In this document: piece after piece, positions 1 through 10,664 of the stretch | Layout of the letters: every line of letters begins with the position of its first letter | How positions within the stretch are numbered: the first letter of the stretch is position 1 | Source: Fennellomyces sp. T-0311 | Lineage: Eukaryota > Mucoromycota > Mucoromycetes > Mucorales > Lichtheimiaceae | Length of the DNA: 64,000 bases | NCBI GenBank assembly: GCA_025266875.1 | Contig: JALLLT010000032.1 | Coordinates: 434,001-498,000, forward strand | Direction of reading: 5' to 3' | Made by a program: the position numbers and the translations under genes | The notes under the pieces: model-generated | The model's database searches: none | What the model was told of the DNA's origin: nothing | The model's input: only the letters and a program-made list of their open reading frames with translations

Positions 1-122
1 TTTCGCCCTGCATCAATGCTTCTTTGTAGATACCTCCTTACCGAATCATTCAAAATAAAAAGCAGTCGGGGATGAATCATTATCTATTAATTTCTTTCAT
101 TCCAACTCATCGTACCCACACC

Positions 123-341
123 ATGTTCTCATTGAAGACTTTCCTGTGTATCGCTGTTATATTCGCTGCTTCGACCCAAGCTATATCAAAGTCATGCACT
201 TGCCCCAAATCAGAAGAGACGCAATTTTGTTGTATGGATTTGGGAGGAACACTTTGGGCCCAAGGCACTTGTAGCTTACCCGACGAAGGAGATCGAGTAC
301 AGTCCTTCTTGCACTGCTGTCATGGAAGCCGCTGTGTTTGA
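123..341 (+). CDS. Small secreted cysteine-rich protein
   Basis: A 72-residue single-exon protein. The chosen ATG at 123 opens directly into a hydrophobic signal peptide (MFSLKTFLCIAVIFAASTQA); an in-frame ATG at 72 would put 17 polar residues in front and is less likely. The mature part is about 50 residues with eight cysteines spaced C-x-C-x9-CC-x12-C-x14-CC-x4-C. The two CC pairs recall hydrophobins, but the order of single and paired cysteines differs from the hydrophobin C-CC-C-C-CC-C pattern, so I do not call it one. Small disulfide-rich secreted proteins of this kind are common in fungi as surface or effector-like proteins. No function can be named from the sequence. Confidence 0.7.
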   Translation: MFSLKTFLCIAVIFAASTQAISKSCTCPKSEETQFCCMDLGGTLWAQGTCSLPDEGDRVQSFLHCCHGSRCV

Positions 342-728
342 GGCTAAACCGGCTTAGGTAAATACTTTCATTGCAAAAGCACGACTGTATGTTCTTACAG
401 TGGATTTCAGAAGTTTTGTATTTGGAAATATCGAGCAAGCCCCTCGGACACTGATCTTTACTTTTGCCAGGCGTTTTATACTAGGCGAAATCTATTTGTA
501 ATTGAGTAAACGTTTAGCAAGCTTGATACTCCTATGTTTTATATCTCCTGACACAGGATAACCTAATAATGGATCCAGTGGATTTAAGAACCCAGACTAG
601 GAGACTAACAGTACCCTCATTAGGATATTTTATGGAGCATGGTCTACATTTTTCTTTTTGGTTTCTGAGAAGCGTAGATGAGTTGAAAAAGTTTACATCT
701 TTTAGTACAGAACAATACGAAATACAAT
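342..728. other. Intergenic, no gene seen
   Basis: AT-rich spacer between the secreted-protein gene and the 3' end of the biotin-protein ligase gene. I see no RNA gene, repeat or coding signal in it. Confidence 0.5.
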
Positions 729-2917
729 TTAAATCTTTTTCATAATCAACCCTTTCAACATATCAAAACTGTTGCCGTCCGGTTGAAGGGTATAGCGCTT
801 TTTAGTTCCGTCTACAGCAACTGCTTCGAGCATGCCATAGTCACTAGTAATGCCAGTGATTTGAACACGTACATTGTCATGAGTCGTTAGTGTCACAATC
901 TTGTCACTAATTTTTATAGTGTTAGCAAAATCACTCATCTGGTATTACCAAAACTAATACCTGTGCAGCCAGCGCTTATAATAAAGGTCCAAGAACCAAG
1001 GTCCCATACCCTCATCACAGAATTGTGAATACATCTTCTCAAAAGTGACGAGAATCCCGGCAAGCATGTCCTCGCCCGATATTCTAGGAAGGGATGGATT
1101 GTGTGCTTGGATTACATCGTTTATAGAAGCAGTTGGTTGAGGATTGGAAACGTTGATACCGCATCCTATACCAAAACTCCAATTAGAAAAATAACTTCAT
1201 CATAATAACCAGATTCTTACCAATGACTACCAAAAACTCATCCTGAGCAAAGCTTGAATTGACAAGTAAACCTCCGACCTTCTTCAATTGATCACCATCC
1301 TCAACATAGACGTCATTGGGCCATTTAACACGAAGTGGCACATCTTCGTACCCCTTACGTTGCCGAACACTCTCCACGACCGCAAGCGCAATAATATATT
1401 GAAGGAATACGACCGGTGCATGAGAAAGCTGCAAACTGTGACGAAGTACGTAGCTGAATTGTATGGCACCCATCTGAGACACCCACGAATTACGACCACG
1501 TGCTGTTAAGTAAATCGGTTAAACAACTTCCGACATGTATGATATGTTGTCGTGGTTACCTCTAGCTGCCATCTGTGTTGTTGCTGTGCATACCAAACCC
1601 GTTGGTAATTTTTGGGCAAAATTATAGTTCCTTTGTATTTGGATGTTAGGCCATGCTCTTCAAGATCACCTAAGATCCTTACTTGTCTAGAATGGTTTGT
1701 GTGCTCTGGATGCACTCGGCATACATCAATGCATTGCCAAAGCGATACCACTTTCCACCACCCCACTCCTGATCGCGCCGTGCCAAAAGCGCATCATAGT
1801 ACGCCTTGATATTGAAATAGGGTGTGATTGAACTGTCAGGATATGCTGGATCCGCTGAATAGTCCGGGAGTCGAATTTCCACTGGCTTGGATTTGTCTTC
1901 ACCCAGTCCCAAGTTCTCTAGTTTCTTCAGGGTAGCATCGTCATCCGAAGTCGTAAGAACAATGGTATCATTGGCATCTGTGATCACCGAATCCTTTGCC
2001 TCCTCCTGCAAGGCATTAGCAATAGACTGTGCGATTTGACCTTTGAGGGCAGTCAGATAGATCGGAGTCAGGTCAGGAACCTTGTTTTCGTTTACGTGGT
2101 TATGATCGAAGCCCACCACGGCCAATCCCATTTTGGCAAACATGGCACGCAGGAATGTCTTTCTATCTGGTTCCGATCGCAGTAATTCGGCCACCATGGC
2201 ACTGTCAACATCAGGTTGGTTCAGCAGGGTCATATCGTATTCAGGATGGGTGGATGTCAGTACGGCCACGCCATCTCCAACTGCGCACTGAACGACTGCT
2301 GCTGGGTAGTCCTCGTCTTTGCAGATGCCCGCATCTACAAAGCGACCCAAGACCTGGACATTTGGATATTGGTCCGCATGCGCAAAATAGCCTCCTCCAT
2401 TATAGTACATATCGATGGATTTAGGAACGAGCGTGTTGGAAGGATAATAGGACTGTAAGTGCTCGGTGGACAATCGTACCGATGCATTACGTGCTCCTTG
2501 CTCGCTCTCATACACGAATCCTGGGTATACAGTGCCTCGACAGACACCTGGGAAAAACTCGAGCTCACGTTTGCCACATACTTGCATATCTGCTCGGCCT
2601 TGTTCAAATTCAATGGTGCTGGACCCAAAGTAGCCTCCCGCACACAGACCCAGGTAACGGCCGCCGCCACGAACGTACTGCTTGATACGGGCAGTCGCAA
2701 CGCCATTTAGATCTTTGCAGTAGGGCAGATCCCGTCCACCAGGAATAACAAGCAGGGCACATGTTTCTTCCCACGGCTCCACACGCAGGGTTTTGGCATC
2801 GACAGGGACGACATCGTAAGCGTGACCAAGCAGCGATTTGAGCGTCTTTTGGGTATGGACAACGGAATTGGGAGAGGTGCCATTGCCTGTATAGATCAGA
2901 ACGTTGATACCGCTCAT
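729..2917 (-). CDS. BPL1: Biotin--protein ligase (holocarboxylase synthetase)
   Basis: Attaches biotin to carboxylases through biotinyl-AMP. Exons, read on the minus strand: 2917-1683, 1630-1560, 1502-1221, 1165-961, 906-729. All introns are GT-AG and 52-58 bases, and the phases join into 656 residues. The N-terminal 300 residues are the BPL_N glutamine-amidotransferase-like domain (LVIPGGRDLPY, then GLCAGGYFG with the nucleophile-type Cys). The ligase domain follows, with ECIQSTQTILDKNY across intron 1, the biotin/ATP loop ARGRNSWVSQ, LRVKWPNDVYV and KVGGLLVNS. The last exon is the small C-terminal BPL_C domain, ending LKGLIMKKI. The exon 4/5 junction restores WLHSDKIVTL; reading straight through would hit two stops, which supports that intron. 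Domain order and length match fungal Bpl1. The gene stands alone on its strand. Confidence 0.93.
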
Positions 2918-3275
2918 GGCAATGGATTTTATAGAACGACGAGCAATGGACGAAAGGATTGTTGAGTTGTTGGGTTGAAACCTGGCGCTGTTTCACTGCA
3001 AGTGTCAAAGCTGCACTGCCCCAATCAAATTACGGCGGGGTTAAAGCTACTGGGGTAGACACCCATCCAATGATATTAAAAGTTAAGCAACCTGCACTTT
3101 GGAGCGAGTGTCCAATAATATTGGAAGTTAACGTCGGGGCTGGGTACCTTGTGTTGCCCTTGTGTAGCGCATATGCGCAGATTGTCACTGCTGGCGATAA
3201 CATTTTTGACATGGGTTCTTTGCCTTGCACTTTTTTTCACTCGGTCTACTTCCTCCATATTCGACCAATACACGT
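2918..3275. other. Intergenic, upstream of BPL1
   Basis: Probably holds the BPL1 promoter. Two similar short stretches, CCAATGATATTAAAAGTTAA near 3066 and CCAATAATATTGGAAGTTAA near 3112, form an imperfect direct repeat about 46 bases apart. No coding signal. Confidence 0.4.
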
Positions 3276-3636
3276 ATGAATAACCCTGATCAGCCTTCAA
3301 AACAAAAGCGCCGAGGTCCTGGCAGACTTCCAGGAAGCACGAGCAAAAGAAAGATGAAAACAATGGCAGCGATAATACTGGCGTTGAGGGCGACGATGAT
3401 CCCATTCCGGATGATGCACAGACTCTAAATGATGACGATCAAGCCTGCGGGGAAAAATACGGCATACTCGCGAAATACTTTTTGGATATTCAGAACCAAA
3501 TCAAAGGCAAAGATGGTGGCTATTCATAGGAGCATAACTTGGATGAATTACGCAATGAACGCGAGACGTCTTGCGAAAATGAGCCTTTGGTCGGGGGGAA
3601 GGATGGAAGGGGTTCTAGCGATTGAGTCCATTAAAT
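3276..3636 (+). pseudogene. Frameshifted AT-hook protein relic
   Basis: Starts with a short basic stretch holding an AT-hook-like motif (KRRGPGRLPGSTSKRK). Immediately after it, near 3350, the coding character moves to another frame: an acidic stretch (GVEGDDDPIPDDAQTLNDDD) and then a helical part (EKYGILAKYFLDIQNQIKGK). That frame meets a TAG at about 3527 and stays readable for 36 more codons. I cannot remove both breaks with sensible introns, so I read it as decayed. It lies upstream of the Fanzor gene on the same strand and could be the remains of a longer 5' part of that gene or of a neighbouring cargo gene. Confidence 0.4.
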
Positions 3637-3916
3637 GATTGTTTGCAGCGACAAAGTCCTTAAATTTGCATTGTGTCAGGAGCACCCGATTACCGCTTAT
3701 GGTAAAGCAAGCATCGCCGCTTGTCGTCTTGTGCTACTCAAGACGGATGGTATCGAGTAATGTCATGCCGAGGATGAATAAAGCTCATGGATAATGATAG
3801 AAAAAAATATTGACACTGTGAATCATGTGGTCATAAAACGTGTTTGGAAAGAAAATAAAACTTCGTTACGCGTTCTGTCTGTTTTCTTTCTTTGTTCTTC
3901 TTTCTTGTTTAACCCG

Positions 3917-6900
3917 ATGAATCCTGACGATCCCCCGCAACGAGTGCCATTTAATGGCTTCCTTGGTCTACAACAAAGGACAGTTACGCGGAACTGTGCC
4001 TTAAAGCCCTTGATCAGACCGCAGTACCGTTATTTGATCGTAAGCATGCACTGCTGTCTTACGTCATGATGCTCATTAAATGGGAAGCTCGAATTCCGTG
4101 CTTTAGCGAATGTCAACTCAACCCTCCGCAAAGACGCGTTGAATATTGTGAACCTTCATGTGCGCAGGTTCCTCGAAGGCCACTTCCAAGCGATGCCGCC
4201 ACTTTTCAACCAAACTTTCTGGGTGAACGTGTACAAGCTTGCAGGACTGCACATTGGAGAGCAATTTCCCACCAGACTGAATATCGTGAGTGTTCCTGCA
4301 TCCAAGTGTAGGGCATTGCATACTAACGCCTATGCAGGACGACGACATCCGCCAGACCTTTGCATTTTTCAGGATTTGCCAAAGAGATCCCGATACGAAC
4401 CAAGGTATTACATGAGTATTCAACGCGAGTAAACTGCTAAAATAAAAACTCTTCTACAGCTTTGTACCAACCAGACACTGTTGGTGACGGTACACTGAAC
4501 AACGCCATGGGGAGTAATTTCGCCCGCCAGGCGATTCAGAGTAAGGCTACCATTGGACTCATAGGCAAAAGTATGCTAACTATCGGATAGATGTCAAGGA
4601 ACATCTGCGAAACACGCCCAAGTACATATCGAAATTCTGGAGCCAGCGTCTCGAAGGGTTCATCCGCAACAGAAACGAGCTGAAACGAGCCGTACGCCTG
4701 ATTACAAGCAACATTATCAACCACATCCCAGAACCACCGCCACAAGTCGAAGCACTGAACATAGTGGAGGAGTATGAGTAAGTATCACGGACTGGTTAGG
4801 AAGACAAAGCTTAGCAACATAATCATTAACGTAAACAAGAATGATGCACGAAGCTTTTGAGCTTTGGCTGGCTCAAGCTCCCAACATGTTTCATCTTTAC
4901 GCCAGAGACATTACACTTGACTTGGCCGAGAGAATACTACGGTTCAGTCGTTGGTTATTGGCACTGTCAGAGCACTCGCTGCAACAGCACCGGTGGTCAC
5001 TGCTTCCTGTCGCGAGCCATCAGGTCACTCACTTCTTAATCTGCACCCGGACACTTGCATACATAATTAGGCGGGCATGGCTTGCCAACAATCAAGTACC
5101 TGTGCCGAATCTGCTTCTCAGACCAGTAAGTACCTTTGCAAAGACAAATCAAGATATTAACTGCAATATACAAAAGAACGGCCAGTTTCGGACTAACAAC
5201 GAGATCATCAGGGACACGGGCCCACAAAACATGAACATCCGTCAAGAAATTTGGGAAGAGGTTTTCAACATCGATCATGTCCAACGGAATCGTTGGGCGA
5301 TAGGCGATGATGGTAAGTGCGAGCAGACGTCAGCTGCTAGGATATTCTCGACAGTAACCCATATCTTGTACGGCAGTGAACCAGCTGTTGGACACGAACC
5401 CAATAACGTTCGACTACAGCATTCGCACCGACGGAGCCTTTACCCACGTGCACTTCAAGAAGCCGGTGTTAGCCGATATTGGTGAGTAATTAGCAGAGGA
5501 TACTTGGGAGTCTGGCTAATCATTTTGTTCAGAACCTCAACCGTCAACAAGACGAGAAATACGACGGATGGCTGACAATGCTGACTTGGGAGAATGGACA
5601 AAAGGTGTTTACCTTCTCGACAAGGAGCCAAGAGGGTTGGGTGGGGAACGACTGAATAACTCACGGATTGTGGGAATCGATCCAGGTAGGTCTGATATGC
5701 TCTATTATCGCATCATTCTGGTTCTTATCAGACATGAATAGGTGTCTCTGCAATGGTCACGGGCACAAGTACGCAAGAGGAAGAACCGCAACCAGGGTTG
5801 TGGATGAACCAATTCTCCGTTCCAACCCGAAACTACCAGTAAGCAATTCGAGGTCATATTATTTGAACCTTGGTAACAAGCAAATCTATAGCGCAAAGAC
5901 CAATGTATTTTGGGAATATAAGCAAGAGCTTGTCAATCGTCGGAAGTTTCGAATTGAGCAGGAATACGATATACTTAGAAATAACTCTGCGAATGTATCC
6001 GAGTCTGCAGACTTTGCAAGGCATATCTTTGTGCTCAGCATGATACGCACACGGTAAGTTGATCCAAAAAGTGTTGATACGTATATAATTACTGAGAAAG
6101 GATACAGCATGAAAATGTTCAATGAACATTTTAAACATAGAGAGATCCGTCGGACTATGTTTTCAGCTCGCCAGAGCACAAAGCATCAGATAGTAAATCA
6201 GGTGCTAGGCATAAACCCCCCAATTCCTCCAGTATGCCATATCCATCTAGGACGCTTTTAACTTGCTGACCTGACCAAACGTATTCTTTTTAGGGAATGA
6301 AGTTGTTACCCATCCAGGTTACAACAAAAAGACAAAGAAAGCGTTGGCATGCCAATCGCCGCGACTTTGCCCGAGAACAAGGCTGGGAACAAAACGATCT
6401 GCCGACAATCGCTTTCTATGGAGCGGGCGATATGCCTCTGATCCCCGGATTTGCCCCAATCCCTCACGTTGTAAGCCATAACGTCCACCTAAACTCGTTG
6501 TCGATAATAACTAATAACCTATCAACTAAATAGGAACTTATCTTACTCCTTTCCAAATTCGCTTTGGTTATTTTAACCAACGAGCACAATACCAGTCAGG
6601 TGCACTCTTCATGCGACACACGGCTCCAACGGGTCCAAGGGACCTATATCCATTGTCCTCACATGTAAGGTAGGAACTTTATTCGGTGTTCCATTAATTA
6701 ACAAGTTATTACTAGCATCAAGAGACGTCGCGCTTTGACACTTGCTGGAAATCGGGGCAGGAAGGTCAAATGGTGTGTCGATGAAGCCGGCGTGTTTCTG
6801 CACCCACAAGCAGATTGCGAACAAGGACAAGCACGCAGTAAGTTTCAAGCATTTGGAATTCTGCTTTCTTCTTACGCATACTTTTAGATACAGAAATTTG

Positions 6901-7129
6901 GTCCATAAAGCAATGCAGGAACGAGCTTGCTCACGGGCGAGTTCTTGTAAGTGGGGATACAGTTGTATCAAGCTCAATCTGATGCCGCTTATTGTAGTTT
7001 ATCGACAGAGACAAGAACGCGGCGTGCAATATGAGACGCATTGGGATTCAATACATGCTTACGGATGGAGCCCCCAATTACCGCCCAAATGCTCTTGTAC
7101 GGCCACCCCATGAAAATGAAAGGAATTAA
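3917..7129 (+). CDS. Fanzor-type (TnpB-like) RNA-guided endonuclease
   Basis: Seventeen exons: 3917-4039, 4088-4285, 4338-4404, 4460-4540, 4591-4777, 4840-5125, 5177-5312, 5377-5481, 5533-5685, 5742-5838, 5892-6053, 6108-6231, 6294-6470, 6534-6664, 6716-6837, 6888-6946, 6998-7129. All sixteen introns are GT-AG, 48-65 bases, and every phase matches, giving 779 residues. Fanzor marks: an SLLPV block near 272-276, the FDYSIRTDG motif ending at 379, RuvC-I RIVGIDPG with D444, RuvC-II NEHNTSQ with E649, and RuvC-III DRDKNAACNMRRI with D741. Known for the family: Fanzors are eukaryotic TnpB relatives that cut DNA guided by an omega-RNA, often carried by transposons. Odd points: the zinc-ribbon cysteines are partly replaced (HSSC near 656-659, CRNE near 726), and the usual Asp before E649 is Asn. 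The start ATG is the first after a pyrimidine-rich stretch; an in-frame upstream codon is possible. Intact in sequence; activity is inferred. Confidence 0.78.
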
Positions 7130-7166
7130 TAAAGAATTCCACAGCTTTAGTTATTGCGTCTGGCGC

Positions 7167-7197
7167 ATGTCTGGGGACTGGCCACCCCCAGGCATGT
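7167..7197 (+). other. Strong hairpin 3' of the Fanzor gene
   Basis: Arms CATGTCTGGGG and CCCCAGGCATG pair over 11 positions (ten Watson-Crick, one G-T) around a 9-base loop, starting 38 bases after the Fanzor stop codon. In the Fanzors studied so far the guide (omega) RNA overlaps the 3' part of the gene and the element's right end, so this is a candidate scaffold hairpin. A terminator-like or accidental palindrome is also possible. Confidence 0.35.
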
Positions 7198-7326
7198 TAG
7201 CTGGGCCCAAATTACGGCTTTGTTACTATGGAATCCTGTTGATTTAACACAAGGCTGCCAGTGTCAACAGTATGCGTTTCCCACGATATTAGTAATGACA
7301 TCTTTAAGTATATAAGCAGATACACA

Positions 7327-8283
7327 TTAATTATAATACATTGATCCCAACGATGCAAAGAGTCCAGACATGATCGTATATAATACTGGCCCTAGTTCTG
7401 GGCTGAGAGACTCTGAGTCATCGCCAGTGGAGCTTGACGAATTTCGCGCGATAGTGATGGGCCCAGCGTACGCGACTACCTTGACATTCATGGCATACTC
7501 GTAGTTTTGACGCCCATCTCCCAAAAGTACGCCGATGTAATAACTGTCCCCCGGTGGAGGATAGGCCATGTCATCAAGAATAAAAGGCGCTTCGGTTTGT
7601 GTAAGTCCAACTGAAGGTCCATCACCTGCACCCATGTTTCCATTCCATCTTGTTGAATTGTCCCCGTATGTTGCTGGGTTTCCCCAATAGTATTGAACCG
7701 CCGTTAGGTTATAGGTCACGTTCCTTGGAAGGTTTGTCCATTTTACAGTGATTTCTTGACCCAGGTGATATGTCGTGTTGCTGCTGTCGTTCCCAGGGCT
7801 GTTTGATGGATACTCGAGGGTCACCGTAAAGTTCGATTCAAGGCTCGGTGTTGGGACAGGGTATGTGTCATAAGCGTCGTTTAGTTTAAAAGGTCCGAAG
7901 CCTTGGCTTAGATCGCGTCGATTCGACGGGTACACGGTAATATAATATTGGTCACCAGGTGGATGGTATACGGGCGGAATTTGTAGTATACTTGATTCGT
8001 TTGCAACATATACATCCTCACCGTTTTCAGGCTTGAGATCGTATAGTAGACCATAATCACTCTCTCCATATTTACTGCCCCATTTCAGACTAAATATGAG
8101 TGGAGTGTCCTGCCTCAGTTCTGGACCATCCCAGTTCGCGCTAATGACTCCGTCCGCGGGAATCCCATCTTTCATTAGATCACCGCACGGATCATTGCAT
8201 GTTAAACTGACAGAAAAGGCAGTGGTAACAGCAATATGCGCAATGAAGGCAATGATGGCAGGAGCAAGAAGAGGGAACCGCAT
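7327..8283 (-). CDS. Secreted, probably GPI-anchored cell-surface protein (Kre9/Knh-like repeats)
   Basis: Single exon, 318 residues. A signal peptide covers about residues 1-22. Two similar modules follow, each ending in a pattern like PPGDxYYI (at about 110 and 245). At least seven N-glycosylation sites lie in the second half. A Ser-rich stretch (NSSSSTGDDSESLS) leads to a hydrophobic C-terminus (LGPVLYTIMSGLFASLG) that fits a GPI-attachment signal. The segment HLGQEITVKWTNLP resembles the strand pattern of the Ser/Thr-rich GPI-anchored Kre9/Knh1-like family, which acts in cell-wall glucan assembly; that assignment is tentative. Paralogous remains at 9106-10664 and 11245-11327 show it belongs to a locally duplicated family. 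This is the only intact copy. Confidence 0.75.
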   Translation of the reverse strand: MRFPLLAPAIIAFIAHIAVTTAFSVSLTCNDPCGDLMKDGIPADGVISANWDGPELRQDTPLIFSLKWGSKYGESDYGLLYDLKPENGEDVYVANESSILQIPPVYHPPGDQYYITVYPSNRRDLSQGFGPFKLNDAYDTYPVPTPSLESNFTVTLEYPSNSPGNDSSNTTYHLGQEITVKWTNLPRNVTYNLTAVQYYWGNPATYGDNSTRWNGNMGAGDGPSVGLTQTEAPFILDDMAYPPPGDSYYIGVLLGDGRQNYEYAMNVKVVAYAGPITIARNSSSSTGDDSESLSPELGPVLYTIMSGLFASLGSMYYN

Positions 8284-9105
8284 CTTGGTTGCGAGTGGTT
8301 TGGTAAGAAAGAAGAGAAAGAGATGTATGTCACGCTAGAGTAGAATTATTGTGATCCCTACACTTTATTTGGCATAGAGTATGTAGTACATATGTACAGA
8401 ACAATCATATGGCATTTTGCAGCCAAGGTAACACTGTGGTAATAAACGCATCGCTCAAAAATTGGAGATTTCTGATGCAGGCGGACGGATCTGTGAACTA
8501 AGCCCTCAATGTTTACTCAAAATATTGCTTACTTCAACAGTCATTTGTCTGAAAGCAATGTACAAGACCATGTTGTTTGCTGTATTGTTTGCATGCAGGA
8601 GATCAACACTTTTCGATGCTACCAGAGTACTCTACTAATCTCAAAGAACTATACGAATATTAGTTCACTTCAAAATAGCAAGTTGAATTGTTCGCGAACG
8701 TTTAACTTTCTTGTAACAATAACAGTTAACGAGAATGTGGTCACCATCCTATCCGATAAACATTGTGTAACTTGTGATTGGATGTTAGTACAAACAAGGA
8801 AAACCATAGCGCTGAGCCTGTCTGTATTACAGAATTTTTTTGGCATGATGTGCTCTTGACGTAACTGATATGATTAGGTTTGTCAATTTTTTTGGCACCT
8901 GCTGTACTCTGGGGTGTGTGCTTTCAAAGGCTTAGATCAAAAGCATAGAGACTTTAATAAAGTACTGGGTAAGCAGTTGCTTTCTACAAAGCACTAATTT
9001 TTACTGGTGATATTACGGTACTTATTCAGCCAATGCAGTACCATTTTTCTTCGTTTGTCAGCCATGATGCCCAACATGCTAGGTCATATTGATCCGGAGG
9101 TAGAG
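8284..9105. other. Intergenic, no supported gene
   Basis: A plus-strand open stretch at 8509-8859 (116 codons) has no recognisable composition, signal or homologous partner in the window, and I treat it as chance. Confidence 0.4.
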
Positions 9106-9590
9106 TTCATTTCCCTACCGCATCTTCGTCTGCATGAATAGTCAATCCATTATTGCAATTCACGTCAGCTAGGCAATCGATTCTTGTGGTAAAATCGTAG
9201 ATATATCCAGGGTTAAGAATAGGGTATATGGTGTACGCGTCGTTGAATTAGTAAGAGCCGAAATCTGTGAATTCAAAAATGTAGATACTATTGACCAAAA
9301 AAATAGCTCGAACTAAGTAATGGCCTCCTGGTGGAACACAAATTTCTAAGTAGGTGAAAGCGATTGCTCCATTGGAGCCTGTAACCAAGTCATACATGAA
9401 GTAATTCAAAGACAAAGCGTAAGCTTGCATCTCATCCATCAGATTTCCGCCTCGCTGCAAATCAAACAATGGCATAATACCCACGGAATGAGTTACTGGA
9501 ACATACCAGGTCAAGTTGCTATTCTGGTCCGTTGGAGGAAATTATTCTTGTGTTATGTCAGTGCATGGATCTTCACACGTTACTTGGAAG
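9106..9590 (-). pseudogene. Decayed copy of the secreted GPI-protein family
   Basis: Read on the minus strand it gives VTCEDPCTDITQE, a stop, then NLTWYVPV, QRGGNLMDE and VPPGGHYLVRA, another stop, then FNDAYTIYPILNPGY. These line up with CEAPCADIAQEG, NITWYGPE, VWGGNLIDL, IPPDNH and FNEAYNTYPIPIPNP of the plus-strand copy at 9659. Two in-frame stops and the missing 5' and 3' ends mark it as a pseudogene. It lies head to head with the 9659 copy. Confidence 0.7.
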
Positions 9591-9658
9591 TACTTTTAAT
9601 ATAAAAAGATGTCCCCCTTACTATCTTTTCCTTTGTTATTCTACTTTCTGATTTAACC

Positions 9659-10664
9659 ATGAAACTGGTTGCAAGAAACAGAGCCCTTGTCTACTATGGG
9701 ATAATAGTTGCACTTACGTTTTTCTCCACAGTAGCCATCGATGCCTTGAATCTTACATTAGCATGCGAGGCTCCATGTGCTGATATAGCGCAAGAAGGAC
9801 TTTCACCAACTGGCCGGATCAATATAACTTGGTATGGTCCAGAATTAGATCCTAATGGGAACTTTATATTTTACTATTTGGTTTGGGGAGGCAATCTAAT
9901 AGATCTGACACAGACATATCTCTTGGAATTGAGAGGTAATCTTGTGGTCTCTCAAGGTCTCACCCGCACCTCCACTCTTATCTATCCAGATGACGTATAT
10001 ATTCCGCCAGACAACCATTAGTTTGTTCGAGCCGAGTACTCCATCAACAACACTGGTGGCGAAATGGAATACGTAAATCTTGGTCCTTACCGATTTAACG
10101 AGGCATACAACACATACCCTATTCCCATCCCTAACCCTAAATACAATTATACTGTGACAGTGCATTGTCCTAATGGCGTTGATTGCAGCGAAGGTGTGAC
10201 TATTATCTACGCCAACGAAGGTGCGGTGGTGAGATGGACACTACCCACTACCAAATATGAATATGCAGATGTTCGTCTTTCCTGGGGAAATCCATCCATG
10301 TATTTTGCATCTACCCATTGGATTGGTGATATTTACATGAACGACCAAAAAGCAACATACACAACCAATGGAGGATTTCGCGCAACGGACGGACAAGATG
10401 GTATTCCTTTTACCAATATAACTGAGGCTAAAGCGCCTCCTGGGCGCGATTACTACACGTTGGTGCTCTTATCTAGTGATCCGGAATTTCCTCCCTATAA
10501 AAACCACAATGCCGCCTACAGTACACAAATTCGCGTAGAACCATCGCGGCCTCGAGGGTCGAATGATCAAACAAGCACAGCCTCTGACCTCGCAGGTCCC
10601 CGAGCTTTATAAGATGTTTCTAGGGTTCTTTATATCCATAGTTCTAATGTATTATGGTGAATAA
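9659..10664 (+). pseudogene. Secreted GPI-protein family copy broken by one stop and one frameshift
   Basis: Opens with ATG and a signal peptide (about residues 1-28) behind a TATA-like box (AATATAAAAAG, about 9598). It matches the intact gene at 7327 through the first module, then hits TAG at 10019-10021. The aligned position in the family is Tyr (HY-F versus QYY), so a single Tyr-to-stop change explains it. The frame then stays open with N-sites and a second PPGRDYYT motif to a TAA at about 10610. One base out of frame, the next bases encode LYKMFLGFFISIVLMYY, matching the hydrophobic GPI tail of the intact gene. So one nonsense change and one small indel separate it from an intact gene. 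Confidence 0.75.

Noticed and set aside
123..341. Hydrophobin
   Set aside because: Eight cysteines and two CC pairs, but the order C-C-CC-C-CC-C does not match C-CC-C-C-CC-C.
8509..8859. 116-codon plus-strand open stretch
   Set aside because: No signal peptide, domain, homologous partner in the window or splice context; composition like the surrounding AT-rich spacer.
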